Assembly: GCA_018398575.1 (NCBI GenBank)
Contig: JAGTXZ010000008.1
Coordinates: forward strand, 930,001 to 994,000
Length of the DNA: 64,000 nucleotides
DNA from: Ampelomyces quisqualis
Taxonomy: Eukaryota > Ascomycota > Dothideomycetes > Pleosporales > Phaeosphaeriaceae
Reading direction: 5' to 3'
Positions 45,228 to 57,367 of the stretch are shown here, piece after piece. The notes beneath the pieces are model-generated. The model worked only from the letters and a program-made list of their open reading frames with translations. It searched no databases and had not been told where the DNA came from. Numbering within the stretch: position 1 is the first letter of the stretch; each line of letters starts with the position of its first letter. The position numbers and the translations under genes are program-made.

Positions 45228-48200
45228 TTCCAGGGACCTGGTTGCTTGGGCGTGGAGACAGAGCAGGTTCGCGACTTTGCCCGTGCCACGACAATGCCTG
45301 TCTACACCGCTGAATAGGTGACTCAGAGACTAGCAGGAAGCCCGTCACCAAGTCACAAGTGTACACGGTAGCTGGCCGCCTAGCCACATCGACGACGTGG
45401 TTGCGGTAGCGCAAGGTATCATGACTGTGTAGGGCATCCGCAAACCTGCTTTTGCAGCACACGTTTGTTTGCATCTGCGCGCATGATTTGCGGACCTGCA
45501 GCGACAGCCTTGGGCGATCTGCCGGCAGGGGTGAGGAGGGCAATGCATGAAGCACGAGGTACGCCCGAGGTTGCTGCATCGAACGCTGATTGCATTGTTC
45601 CACACGTCGAGGCACAGCATTGCGCAAGCAGTCGCGCGGCATGCGCCAGTCGGCAGCCTGCGTGCCTCTCGCTTCCTTCACGACGTCCGACACAGACACG
45701 ACTGCTGCGCTAATTGTTATCGACATGCCGGGACAAAGGGAGAGTCCACTCTTGTCGTCGATACCCCTGCTCGTGTGAGACTCCACGACGGCACTTCTGC
45801 ACGACCTGATCATGAGATCAAGTAGCACGGGTTGCAGGCAAACATGGCGTGGAGTCCACCGATCATGCATGCTGACCTTGTACACAGTCGAACGACTTGT
45901 ACGTGTGCTGCATCCGAACAAGGACATGAAGCCGTGGTCGATTGTCGGCAAACCAAGACCGAATTGCCTTGTTCACTCTATGCTGACCATCCGATCATCG
46001 CTTATGCCAGAGCCATTTGTGGAGGGTCGTGGAGGAGGGTACAATCCTCGGGATAAGACTCAGTGGCCGGTTCGCTAACTACGCAAGCGGTGAGTGCTGT
46101 GATCGCAGTGGAACCCAAGCCGTGCGACAACAAATGCATAATCGTAACATCGTGAACTAACAAATCATGTGGTCATGCGTTGGTGTTGGTTGAAGTTGCG
46201 TGGGTAGCATGCAGGGTGTTTGGACTGTGTTTAGTCATCTATCCTCAAAGCGGGGTCAGTCGAGACCGCTCCCCCTGTGAGACGACGATGAGGTGAGACG
46301 CCGATATATTTTATCCTGGAACACCCACTACTGCCTGCACGAGCACGGCCAGGGATCGTACCTAGAGTCTAACTGACCGGTCACGCGGAGCGCAGCGGCC
46401 GGGGGGAAGAAGGAATGTGCGGCATCTTGCGGGACGACCGGATGTTGTAGGCTTAGAGGACGCCCAAGTATTGGCTCTAGTACTTGATGGGTTGTGTGAA
46501 AGTGTACACACGTCACTCTAAGCCCATTAGCGGGCCGTCAGGCACCAGTACTTCCCATGTGGCAGACTAACATGCACCCACAGAGAATGGCAGCTGGCAG
46601 AAACGACGCGATTAGAGCCGTGATTCTTGGCGGTGCAACCTTTGAGAGAACAGGCATCGTATGCCTCAGAAGTGTTTAAGCCCGACGGCGTTAAAGCGGC
46701 GATTGATGTGGGATGCCGTGGACAAAAGCAGAAACCAATCATGGATGGGTGCGCATCTCGGTGTGCCTGCAGTTCGTCTTCAAGTGCCGTGATATTTCAT
46801 TACGCACAAGTGTTTCACAGAGGGGAACATGCAAGCAGAATGAGCGGTATTCGATCTTTGGATCAGATAATTAAGACTAATGACGGATTGGGGTATTCGA
46901 TAGGTATCCTAGAGGCTACTGTGCCTCCTGTAAACAGCAACTCCAATAACATCAAATGATGGGTCTGGTCTGCGCAAGGCCCCAATATTCCAAGCGCCGA
47001 CTGATGCATATCCAAAAGCAAGGAGCAGAAAAGCGCTGAAATTGCAACAGACGTGCTGTGCCAAAACTAGATGGTCATTGGACAAAATGGTCGCAAGTTC
47101 CCTCCACTCGAGCCAGCGTGTGTTGAGAAGCGCGGAAGCAAGTTCGTGACCGGAGCCTAGTCCAATGACTTGTGAAAGGTCGGGGACTGGTTGTTGCATA
47201 GCTTGATAGTGTAGTCCTGTGCGCTAGCCGATGGTGAGGTAGCAGGACAGAGCATGAAAGCACTCCGGTGACCAGGTAAAGGCTCTTTTATTCGACCCCA
47301 GTGTGTGAAGGGTCAGGTGAGAGGCAAAGGTCGTAATGCGTGAGGCATATCGAAGATCGTGTCGTACTAGTTGCAGCGATATGCACTGCATGCCAGGCGG
47401 CACTCCAGACCACTGAGCATTTTGATGTTGAGGAAGGTCGATATTAAAGTGTTGTGGATAGGATGGTTCGAATATTGATGCTGCTTGGGTATCGATGAGG
47501 GATGTAGTCGCATATCGTTCAAGTCTATTTCGAAGGCACTGGTGGTAGAGGACGTGTTGGTGGCGGTCCCGGGCACGGAGGCAGGTTTGCTGGAGCCATG
47601 GAGGACTCGTCGTAGGCGAGGGCGGCCATTGTGATTTGAGGTGTGGTGACTGATAGTCGGTTATGTAGGTAATGATGATGGAACGTAGTAGTGGATTGTT
47701 GTGTATGTCGTTCGTGTAGTAGCTAGCTGTAAGGATGGACCTTAGGGCCAGTAGTGCGGGCGCAAGCGTCTTTATGTATGGGCTCAGATTGCAAGAGACC
47801 AAGGTTCGTCGGTCAGTTACGCGCATTTGACGATGTATCCAATTATTCCAGGCAGCGCGTGGCACGGCCCAAGCGGTGAAAGAGGCGTTGGGCTGATTGA
47901 CTAAGAAAGGGGTGGCTCCTGGCTTGTGCATAAGCTAAAGCATGCCGAAACATTGCTCATCCCAGTCGATTAATGGGCACGGACGACACAATTACAATAC
48001 GAGAAGGTCCTCGTCCTCCACCGCTTGTCGTTTCATCGGCCTCGTGACTGTGTGAAGATCGCTGGTGATCCAATTATGTCGAGACGTCTGAGGTGGTCTG
48101 ACATCACTCCATCTTGGGCTCTGGCAGCTTTGCTCCGTACGGAGTATTCTTAGCAGACATTGTTAGTGCGAACGGTCGCAATCACTTGAAACGTAGTTCT

Positions 48201-50421
48201 CCTTTTCTCACACGCATGTGTCGGCCGACTGGGATGCCAGCATCGCTTCAGTGCTCCGTGTGAGAGGGTTTGCTTGCCAGTGATTCAGGTACAGGTGAAA
48301 TTACAGCCCAAGACCTAGCCATGAGCAGTTTCTGACAAGCCGACAGCTGCCGGGCTGTTGCGCGGCGGTGGCGAAATCTCGTCACCCAATTGCAACGTTG
48401 CTCAGTCGTCCATTCGTGCTTGACACGTCTCCACCAGAATTTTGAAGACCTAGCGCGCTTGGGGCGCCTTCTCCCGTGCTTCTTTTGTTCCATTTTGCAT
48501 CTTCGGCTGGCACCCGGTGAGTGGTGCTATGTCATCTGCTTTGCCGTCGTGGCCGTCTATTTCAGTGGGCCTGGACGCCGGTTTGTGGCTGGAGTCTCAA
48601 AAGAAAGCACACACGTAGACGCAGCTTGTCATGATTATTTTTGTCTGCCTGCTTGCCCCGTTCGTGCGACTCGTATTAACCCTGGATTGCGCGTGCCCAA
48701 GGTCAGAGCTGGCACTGGGATACAACTTGCTACGTGGAACTTGATGCTCGTGTGAGCCGGCTGGTCCGGCCGGCCGCTGGAGGCAGAAATGCGCCCGAAG
48801 CAGACGCAGCCAAATGAGCTTCAATGTTCCAAAGAACTGGAAGAGTCGCTCTCCACGTGGAACGACAGGGATGCTGTCCGAAACTCAAGAATGGCGTCGT
48901 TTGCTTCTCAGTCGCCATTTGTCTCTCCTTGCCCCTGGGACTCGCCTAGTGAGGCCAGAATTGTTCGGACATTTGGCCAGTTTGCGTGTTCATGTTGTCA
49001 GCATTCATGCTTGCTTCAGGGACCCCCAGGAATTCAAACTTTCTACTGTGTACATTCTTTCACTCCGGCAGTATTTACATTAAAGCACCTGTGGACCTCC
49101 TATCGTTAATTTCTAAACGCTAATTCAATTAGCGTGATTGAAATATCCTTTGGCTTACTACATAGGCACAGAATATATTGCAGGTGTGTGATTGGCTTTG
49201 AAGGGCTTAGAGACAGGTATTCAACGGGGGTGGGCACCCATGTTTCACCGACAATTTTCTGACCGCCGAAAGCCACTGTTGCGCCACGCCCATCTAGGGC
49301 AACGACGCGAGCGAGCAATCTACCGGGGCTTCGATTCTATCGAGACTTCATACTCTGCAAGTGAATGATCAACATCCTCGCCGCCCCAGCTGCTGTCTCG
49401 ACATAGCGATGGACATGCCATGTCAGTTTGGCGGAGACGCCGTCTGGTATCGTCGCAGATTGAGGTGCGATATCTGCGACATAAGCGGGAGAAGGTTTCC
49501 TCACAGTTCCAGTTTATGAAGCTCACGACGTCCCGGCAGGTTGGATGGTGCGGAGAGGCGAGGGATCAGCGCCGCTGCTAGGAAAATTGCTTCAATGTGA
49601 CTCGGCAATTAGGGTCATTCCTCGCTGCCTCGCCGAAAAAGTTCTTCAAGCAGAGTAAAACCTTCGCACGAGGTGCGCTTTCGTACGCCCTGTGTAACAA
49701 GATTTCTTCTGGCAAGTCTTCATCCAGCACTGCAAGACTCATAGCTCCGAACTCGATTCAGTACGAGGAGTTATTGGCCTGGTGCATGTTCTAGGCAGCT
49801 GAGCTCATGCTGGTCCTTCAGGTTAGACCAAGGTGGGTGCGCCACCGCATACTGGGCACGGCGAGCCCGAACGATCACAATGTTTGCTTTTGAACACCAG
49901 CATCCAGGTCTTCTCAGCTGGGACTGCGCGGTAAAGCTGAAGCACAAGGAGATGAACGTTTGAAATGCCTTGACGGAAATTGTCCTGTCGCTTAACCTCC
50001 ACTCTGTTCGAGAACATAATCCATGTTCCGATCGATGACTTGCTACATACCGCGGAAGGCAGGCTCATCATGAGTTCGCCGAGCATGCTCGACTCAACAA
50101 CGCGGAACCCTCGCCACACCTGCCACTGCGCACATACCATAAGTACACCGTACGCCCTGCACTGACAAGGTGTGTTCATGCATGTTGGTGGGTTCCGCTT
50201 CTAATATCCGTCCTGAGGAAACATCCCATTCTACCCACGCCGCGCCAAAAGTCTTCCAGCCGTGTTGTCAGCTTCAGCCCTGTTACCCGGGTCAACGGTA
50301 CCCTCAGTGCGTCCACGTGTGATATGCACACCATCGTCGTATTCGCCAAAGAAGTGCCAAAAGCCACATTTCGAGTCTTCGGAGCTGAGCATATGCTAAC
50401 CTGGGTGACACGGCCCATCGC

Positions 50422-51420
50422 TCAGCCGACATCCTCGTCATCCTCGTGTTCAGCTATAGCTTGTGTTGATACCCATGTCTCTAACATTTGTTGCGAAGAG
50501 GCTGATCCTCCACCGCTACCCGTGGGTTTTACGCCACGTCGCTTCACAACAAGACATAGGATGCGACCATAGATACTGAATCCATCGTAGGAAGTGTTCA
50601 GTCCAAGCTTCTTCTTATCGTCCCGGGGTTCTTCGCTCTCTTCGTCTTTCTCTGCTGTGCCAGGGCCTTTACCTGTTTTACTTCGCTTGTTAGGACGACT
50701 GGGAACAAACAGAGCTGAAATGTCGCTGTCACTTCCGTCGCTGACTGTAACAGGCTCAGCGCCCTCTAAATGACGCTTGTGCCGTGCTGGACGTCTAGAG
50801 GATTCGGGAATCTCGTCAGCTGCAGGAATGTCGGCAATGTTGATTGCTTCCTCCTCATCTTCTTCCCTGATCACCATCGGCTCTGTCGCATCTTCATCGA
50901 TGAGCACCGGCTGTTCACTTGTTCCGGTGGTCAGCCAGTTGGTGAGCTTCCCAGAATTGCTCTGGATGCGCGCTTTATCCTTGAAGACTTTCTGCTTTGT
51001 CAACACGGAGTGACGAGAGGATAGTTCCGTCAGAAAGATTGAGACTTCAAAATCGTCTGGGATGGCATTAGTCCTCTGAGGAAGAGTAGAGCCTTGCTCA
51101 AGTTGAAAGTTCCGACCGAGTCGACATCGATAGAAAGTCCGCGTGAGTAATTTGACACATGTTCAGACCAACCCACCTTCAATGACAACGTCTTTCACGC
51201 CCTTCTTTTTCGCTTTTGCACCCCCCTTACCCTTGCCTCTTTCATTCTCTTCGCGAAGCTTAGGGAGTACGAGAGGACGAACAGCCTGTATAACGCGTGG
51301 CAATGCTGGGTTGTCGCGTTTCAGGAGCCATGCATCAGCGTCAGCAGGTCGGTCGAGATAGATGCGGACCTCGAGGACGGAGTGCTTCGTGATTCTCAGG
51401 TATCGTCTGAGTGGTGCCAT
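50422..51420 (-). CDS. Conserved-looking fungal protein of unknown function
   Basis: Two exons, 51420-51177 and 51056-50422; 292 aa. The first exon encodes a compact basic domain (MAPLRRYLRITKHSVLEVRI, DRPADADAWLLKRDNPALPR, VIQAVRPLVLPKLREENERG) followed by a Lys/Gly-rich stretch and KKGVKDVVIEG. The second starts DDFEVSIFLTELSSRHSVLTKQKVFKDK, then SNSGKLTNWLTTG, an acidic disordered region (DEDATEPMVIREEDEEEA), a basic nuclear-type stretch (PSRPNKRSKTGKGPG) and a final ordered segment (LGLNTSYDGFSIYGRILCLVVKRRG). The order of basic, acidic and folded segments suggests a nuclear protein. I recall similar fungal proteins but know no assigned function, so none is given. The 120-bp intron has an in-phase GTGGGT donor and a CCCAG acceptor with an upstream CTAAT. 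It is divergent from SAM37, with 151 bp between start codons. Confidence 0.8.
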
Positions 51421-51571
51421 ATTCGGACAATGTGTGAACGTGTCGGGCAGTGAGCAGACAATGCAGATGAAGCGAGCCAAAGTGGCAGTATCACGTGCCT
51501 ACTCTCTTCTAGCGTCAACCGTTATCGATATTGCGAAGATCAGCATCTACAACCACACCACACACAAGGCA
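51421..51571. promoter_or_regulatory. 151-bp bidirectional promoter
   Basis: The start codons of the unknown protein (minus) and SAM37 (plus) are only 151 bp apart. Both promoters and 5' UTRs must fit here. CACGTG-like and TATCG motifs are present, but I cannot name a regulator. Confidence 0.55.
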
Positions 51572-53011
51572 ATGGTATTGGAACTGCATACTTGGGGCCC
51601 TGCCTTTGGCCTTCCTTCCATTGAGCCGGAGTGCATTGCAACAATAGCCTACTGCCAGCGTGTCATTCCCGAGGGACAATGGGCTCTGATTGCCGACTAT
51701 GACACCACTGTCGGCCCTACGGGTACGCTGAACTGCCCTGCGCATTAGGGGCAAGTCTGATGCAATGGTCAGGAAGCTTACCGATACTCTACGACGATGG
51801 AGTTGCAACTGCGACAGGGTTCGAGGACATTGTCGCTTACTTGCGAAACCATGTTGAGGTCACAAACGACCTCGACGCCACTCTGACGGAACAGCAACTG
51901 ACTGATAGAACTGCGTAGGAATGTCTCTACGCTGCGAATCCACGTGACTGACACTGTGCTCAGCTTCATCGCTTTTCTCCAATCAACCGCAACTCCTCTC
52001 ATCGACCTTTCGCTCTACGTATCTGCAGAGAATTACAACACGTCCACCTCTTCCGCCTACACTGCCATGCTACCATGGTACGCAAATTATACAGTGCCAC
52101 CGAAACGTCGAGAGCTGGCGAGGGCACGCACAGCTCATATGGGGTTGAGCAGTTTGGCTGTAGATACCACGGCAAATGATGGCTTTGCACCAGGCCGAGG
52201 TACAGCATCATCGGAGTATGAGGCTGCTAAACGAGGCGCTGGTATACCTACCGACGGCAAGCCCAATGCATTGCGAATGGGGCGTGGCAAGGGCATCAGT
52301 GGCTTTTTGGGCACGCCTGTTTATGCTGCGCGTTTCAAGCTCGATGCTCTGTCAAAGGAACTTCTGGAGCCTCTGGGCGACCTTCTTGGACAGGCCGATT
52401 ATCTCATGACAGGGGAACAGATCTCTAGTCTGGACTGTCTGGCCTACGGCTATCTCTCCTTGCTGCTCTACCCAGCAGTACCTCAAGCATGGCTCAAGGA
52501 GACGATACAGACAAAGTTTCCCCGACTCGCGTTCTATGTTGGTAGAGTCCGCAGCGAAGTCTTTGCCAACGAAGAGGTTGATTCGGCACAAGTATGGTCC
52601 ATCTCCAACGGTTCTTCGACTGCAAGAAGCGGCACAATGCTGCCATGGCAGAACAAGTCCCAAAGTCTAGCTACCGGTGCATGGTCTGGGGTCCGAGAGA
52701 TTGTGGGTAATATGCCCATAATTTCGACGCTCGTACAAAGCACTCCTATCGCGCACGTAGAGTCACTTCAGACGTCGAAACCTACACACTCCTCGCTTCC
52801 ATCCCCAGCTTTCGTCAATACGTTGCTAGGCGCAACGGCAGCCGCTACGATAGGCTTCGCTTCTCTGGCCATTCATCATGGTCGCTCGCCGCGCGACGGC
52901 GCCCTGATCTTTTGGGCGTTGCGCTCCAGTACAGGATTGGGTGAGGCCGGCAGCATTCTGCGTGTTCTTGCCAATCAGATGCCTGCCGGGGGAGTGTATT
53001 CGCAGTTCTGA
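51572..53011 (+). CDS. SAM37: Sam37/metaxin-like subunit of the mitochondrial SAM complex
   Basis: Three exons: 51572-51722, 51773-51914 and 51964-53011; 446 aa. The N-terminus (MVLELHTWGPAFGLPSIEPECIATIAYCQ) and SLPILYDDGVATATGFEDIVAYLR form the thioredoxin-like half of a GST fold, as in metaxin/Sam37. The C-terminal GST-like helices include LGQADYLMTGEQISSLDCLAYGYLSLLLY, diagnostic for metaxin-type proteins, and FPRLAFYVGRV. A hydrophobic segment near the end (NTLLGATAAATIGFASLAIHHG) fits the outer-membrane anchor. Sam37 works with Sam50 and Sam35 in inserting beta-barrel proteins into the mitochondrial outer membrane. Exon 2 ends with a GTAGGA donor, and all phases close. No presequence, as expected for an outer-membrane protein. 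Confidence 0.9.
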
Positions 53012-53660
53012 TTTGCCTAGCATTCCAGCATGCACAAAACTTGCATTGCGCGGCGTAGCGATAAATGATACCCTATTACTCGGTAGACATGTTGGAACTG
53101 CACAGTGCAAACTAGCAGTACACAGCCACACAATCACACCACGCCGGGCAACGGCCGCAGATGATCAGGGCATGATTTGAATAAGCTCCGGTCTGGTACC
53201 TGTAGTAGCGTGGTTGTCGTGGCGTCTAATGCACATGCTGGCGGACACAGCAACGTCACAGGCTGGCGAGGCCTAGCCATGACGCCAAAGTATTCGCCTT
53301 CCACATGTTGATTTTTGATTTACCTGGGCTGCTAGGCGGGCGTGCGGAAGCCGGGTGCTGGAGAATGTGTGCATGGCCAGACAAGCCCTGTAAAGATGCC
53401 AACCTGTTGTCGCGAGGACATGCGCCGTAGGAGTACATACTACACATGTGCATCCCCAGAATCCAGAGCGATGAATCTGATGATGCGCCGTGTTCGGTGG
53501 AGACGTCCCGCGCCTGTGCGTTAGTGCCACGCTACTGACGTCACTGCTTTCATTCAGTGCTCATAACAGAACTACCTCTTGGGCCCTCTGACAACAACGC
53601 TCCGTAAACTTCTCTCAGATAGCCCAATCTGCAACCTGACACTGCCATCCATCCGCCACG
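53012..53660. promoter_or_regulatory. SAM37 3' region and PIL1 promoter
   Basis: About 650 bp in tandem orientation. The last 80 bp before the PIL1 ATG are C/T-rich (CTCTCAGATAG...CTGCCATCCATCC), usual for a strongly expressed fungal gene. Nothing else seen. Confidence 0.45.
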
Positions 53661-55076
53661 ATGCACCGAACTTACAGCATGCGCTCGTCTCGCGCGCCTA
53701 CGGCGTCGCAGATCCAGAACCCGCCCCCTCCTTCGTCTTCGACAAAGAGCGGGCGTTTCTTTGGAAAGGCCAATATCGGTACGTCCTGCAGCCAATGTCT
53801 GCGCCATGTCCGACCTCAGGGGGCTCTTCTGAAATCTGGCTGGTTGCCGTGTCTCCGCATGTCAGCATCCTCGTTGGTTGCACGCGACCACCGAGTTTTG
53901 CGCAGCGAAGTGGGATGGAGCGAGCTCACGGGCATGGATATTCGGACGGGCTTGTTGTCAATGCTAACAGGGACTCGTTGCAACAGGTCACACCTTCCGC
54001 CACAAGTCGGCGGGCGCTTTCGGTCCCGACCTTGCCAAGAAGCTTTCACAGCTAGTCAAGATGGAGAAGAACGTGATGCGCAGCATGGAGTTGGTTTCCA
54101 GGGAGCGCATGGAGGTCGCTGTAAGCTTGTCGCACTTGGACCGTACTTTGAACCATTGCTGACTGGCTGTGAAGCAACAACTTTCCATCTGGGGCGAGGC
54201 TTGCGACGACGATGTGTCTGACGTCACCGACAAGCTCGGTGTGCTAATCTATGAGATTGGTGAACTAGAGGACCAGTATGTCGATCGCTACGACCAGTAC
54301 CGCGTCACCATTAAGAGCATCCGCAACATCGAGGCTTCCGTTCAGCCCAGCCGCGATCGTAAGCCGTGTCCGCTTCCGCTTCCAGCCTAGATTAACCAGT
54401 ATGTAGGCAAGCAGAAGATCACAGACCAGATTGCGCAGCTAAAGTACAAGGAGCCCAACTCGCCCAAGATTGTGGTTCTTGAGCAGGAACTTGTTCGTGC
54501 TGAGGCTGAGTCCCTGGTCGCCGAAGCTCAGCTCTCCAACATCACCCGCGAGAAGCTCAAGGCCGCTTTTACCTACCAGTTTGATGCCATGCGCGAACAC
54601 TGCGAGAAGCTTGCCATCATTGCGGGCTTCGGCAAGCATCTCCTGGAATTGATCGACGACAACCCTGTCACTCCCGGCGAGACGCGCCAGGCCTATGACG
54701 GATACGAGGCTAGCAAGGCGTAAGTAACCTCTGCACGTATACTTGTCGCACACTAACATGCCGCAGCATCATCCAAGACTGCGAGGATGCTCTGACCAAC
54801 TGGGTCTCACAGAATGCCTCGGTCTCCTCCAAGCTGTCTCAGCGTTCCCGTACTCTATCCCAGCGTCGCCGTAATGCCACCCGCCGCGGTGATGGCGTTG
54901 ACCTTTCCGGTCAAGATCAGCCACTCGACAGCAGGGAATCTGGCCTCTGGATCCCCGCCTCCGAGCACCAAGGTAGCGGTTACGAAGACCGTGACGACCT
55001 CGATGACGATGTCAACTCCACTATTGCTAGCGAGCATCAGCGCGGCCGTGAGGATGAGAGGGTTGTCGCTGCATAG
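53661..55076 (+). CDS. PIL1: Eisosome core BAR-domain protein Pil1/Lsp1
   Basis: Five exons: 53661-53778, 53987-54120, 54175-54358, 54407-54719 and 54767-55076; 352 aa. Start MHRTYSMRSSRAPTASQIQN, then GHTFRHKSAGAFGPDLAKKL, MRSMELVSRERMEVAQQLSIWGEACDDDVSDVTDKLG, IEASVQPSRDRKQKITDQIAQLKYKEPNSP and LVAEAQLSNITREKLKAAF. These are nearly identical to Pil1/Lsp1 of other fungi. The protein polymerises under the plasma membrane as a banana-shaped BAR scaffold and forms eisosomes. The C-terminus is Arg- then Asp-rich (DRDDLDDDVNSTIASEHQRG). The third intron's acceptor is the TAG at 54404-54406; the earlier CTAG at 54387-54390 would put a stop into frame. The first intron is long (208 bp), as often in 5'-proximal introns of strong fungal genes. 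Confidence 0.96.
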
Positions 55077-55458
55077 ACGTCTCACTGACGTGTATGCTAG
55101 TGTTGGCCTCTACGTCCTCTAATAATACTCTGCGGTTGACGATGTATACCCCCGATGGAGTGACGGATGTTGATGGCACTGCAGACAGCGAATCGACGCA
55201 TCGGACTTGCGTGGCCTTGGCAATTTGAGGGTGTGCGTTTTGTATACACAAACTTTTTGATGATTTACGATGCAATAGGCGCGGCGGGCATCTCGCAATA
55301 ATAACGTAATACAGTGATTGTTTCTGATTTTGCACAAGTGATTGCACAAGTGATTTTGTTGCAAGTAACTCTTATTAAGTATACTTTAGCAATATTATCG
55401 TTGCGACGTTGGGTCCTGTTGTTCTACAATGAACAAACCAGCTTTCGCTCTTCATACA
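55077..55458. other. Convergent intergenic region
   Basis: About 380 bp between the ends of PIL1 and the oxidoreductase gene, AT-richer in the right half (GTGATTGCACAAGTGATT direct repeat near 55337-55355). Nothing coding. Confidence 0.4.
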
Positions 55459-56876
55459 TCATTCCGTACTTTGACCCTGCAAAGCCTTGCTCGTCGGCCG
55501 GATCGCCATGTTTGCTTTCTCATACGTCTTATCAATGGTCTCCATTTGGCTGATTGATTCTTCTCCTCCAACCCAAGCCTCACTTCCCTCTCTCCCCTTG
55601 ACCCTATCCACAAAACCCTCCAGCATATACCGATACGTCGACCACCAATCCTCTCCCTGACCCTTACCCTCCGGCCACGTATACGCCTTTTTGCTCTCCG
55701 TGGTTTTCTCGTGCCTGACTACTTGCCCGTCCTGCGAGCGATACACAGTCGTGGTATCGATATCAATGCTATGCCAAACATGGGGGCCGATGAAATTCCG
55801 CAACACGATACTTTTCTGCGTACAAACTGCCTCATCGCCGTCGATGCCATTCTTGGCGCGCAAAGTAACGCTGCACGTAGGCGGCATACCCCGTGGGGAG
55901 AAGCTGGGCCAGCCGTGGAAAAGCCAACTCATCCACGACCCAGACTTTTTGTCGAGCCGCGTGTTGAGGTCGGCGGACATGCTTCCTGTTCCGCCGTTGG
56001 GGAACGTATATGTTGCGCGCATGGCCTCGTCGCATTTCTCATCGTGTGGTTGAGGCATGAGGCGTGGGATAGCGGCGTCTACGGACCATGGGTCCGAAGC
56101 GAACATTCCGCGGAGGGCGCTGAGGGTGTATGTTCCTAGGTCGAGCAGCGTGCCGCCGGCGAGATGGTAGTGGAAGCGGATGTCGTCTGGGCCGAAGAGT
56201 CCTCCTGGTAAGGACGCGATGGCGTTGGCGGATTCAATGTCCGCGGGGTCGAAGAGGGAGAGGAAGGTGTGCCATGCTGGGTGGAATTGGTAGTGGCGGG
56301 CTTCGAGGAGGACGGGGGCGTTTGGGGCAGAGAGGACGGAGTGCCGGAATAGGTCGCGGGCTTCTTCGGCGTTGCTTGTAGCGGGCTTTTCGAGCAGGAC
56401 ATGTTTTCCAGCTTTGAGGGCTTTGAGGGTCCATTCGTAGTGCAGGCCATTGGGGAGGGGGTTGTAAATGCAGTCTATGGCTGGGTCGGCAATGAGGTCT
56501 GATATTGGGTTAATTGTTGATACGTAAAGCTTCCTGTGTTGATTGCTGCAAACCTACCATCATATGTCTTGTGTACAATGGGGATGTTGTACTTCTTCGC
56601 ATATGCTTGTGCTTTCTTCACATCTCGTGCAGCCACCGCTGCGACAATGACCTCAGCATGAGACCGTGCGGGGATTATCAGTGCTTGTGGACTGGAAAAA
56701 GATCAGGTCAGTCTTCCATAATCTGTTCGAGAGCCTTATGGAACCGACCCAATGTTTGCAGCTCCCAGAATTCCAAATCGTAATGCCCCGTCCTTCTTCG
56801 CGACGTTCGGACGATTCGCAAGCCACTCCATCCACTCCCCGATATCGTTGATCCATTCCATAGCCGTTCTCGTCAT
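55459..56876 (-). CDS. Gfo/Idh/MocA-family NAD(P)-dependent oxidoreductase
   Basis: Three exons: 56876-56749, 56691-56558 and 56498-55459; 433 aa. The Rossmann part reads LRFGILGAANIGPQALIIPA (GxxGxxxI), then AVAARDVKKAQAYAKKYNIP and CIYNPLPNGLHYEWTLKALKAGKHVLLEKPATSNAEEA. The EKP motif holds the Lys expected in catalysis. The C-terminal alpha/beta domain shows FHYHLAGGTLLDLGTYTLSALRGMF, where the conserved Asp-Gly-Thr/DLGxY region places it near dihydrodiol dehydrogenase/NADP-D-xylose dehydrogenase. The N-terminus (MTRTAMEWINDIGEWMEWLA) adds about 30 residues. The first intron uses an unusual GTCGGT donor but restores the frame exactly. Substrate is probably a sugar or sugar-like aldehyde/diol; not proven. 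Confidence 0.88.
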
Positions 56877-57367
56877 CTTGGATTGGGCTGGAGAGTAATT
56901 ACTGTTCAGTTGAGTTGCTTGCTGGAGCTTTTATGTTGATGGTGTAACACGAGAGATGACGAACGACATGGTCACACTAATTGTCAGCCCCCGCTTCCTT
57001 CCCAGCGACAAAATCATGGTTGGTTCCCACGTGCGGATATGCCTTTATCGTGCAATCGAATGCGAATTATCTTCTACAAATGGTTCGACTGGAGTAGTCT
57101 ATCGGGACTTTTGATTCGACGCATACATGTACTTACTTGATCTTAGACACCGTCTCAAAGATAAAAGGTTCTGAAAGAGATCTAGATGAGGGCTAGAAGC
57201 ACCCAAAGCCTACCATGATTAGACAAACAAAACAGTACCGGTCCATGATCTCAAAGAACACAAAAAGCACGTGCATTTCTTGGCGTATATTTCCACACCT
57301 CGCCATCTCCACGTCCACGAGCAGACGATCCACACTCGACCTTTCCCACGACACACACACCGCCACA
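56877..57367. promoter_or_regulatory. Divergent promoter region, oxidoreductase and bL36m
   Basis: About 490 bp between divergent start codons. An in-frame upstream extension of bL36m (from 57247) exists but is less likely than the ATG at 57368. No named site recognised. Confidence 0.4.

Larger units (their letters stand above)
43286..50421. other. 7.1-kb gene-poor region
   Basis: I cannot support any gene here. Longer frames (43104-43853 plus; 45160-45951 and 47224-47931 minus) have random-like composition, no domains, and no splice partners. One minus-strand start near 47628 reads MAALAYDESSMAPANLPPCP and then a Pro-rich stretch (PPPTRPLPPVPSK) that looks like a protein N-terminus, but stops at once and has no continuation I can find; it may be a gene fragment. 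GC content is normal, so this is not an RIP block. Small perfect hairpins occur (44110-44136, 45200-45227). Confidence 0.45.

Noticed and set aside
45160..45951. 263-codon minus-strand frame in the gene-poor region
   Set aside because: Random-like composition (high Cys/Arg/His), no domain, no splice signals that extend it.
47224..47931. 235-codon minus-strand frame in the gene-poor region
   Set aside because: High Trp/His/Cys, no domain. A different frame over the same stretch has the more protein-like start MAALAYDESS, so neither is secure.
49823..50179. 118-codon minus-strand frame ending CPVCGGAPTLV
   Set aside because: A single CxxC at the end is not enough; no family and no neighbouring exons.
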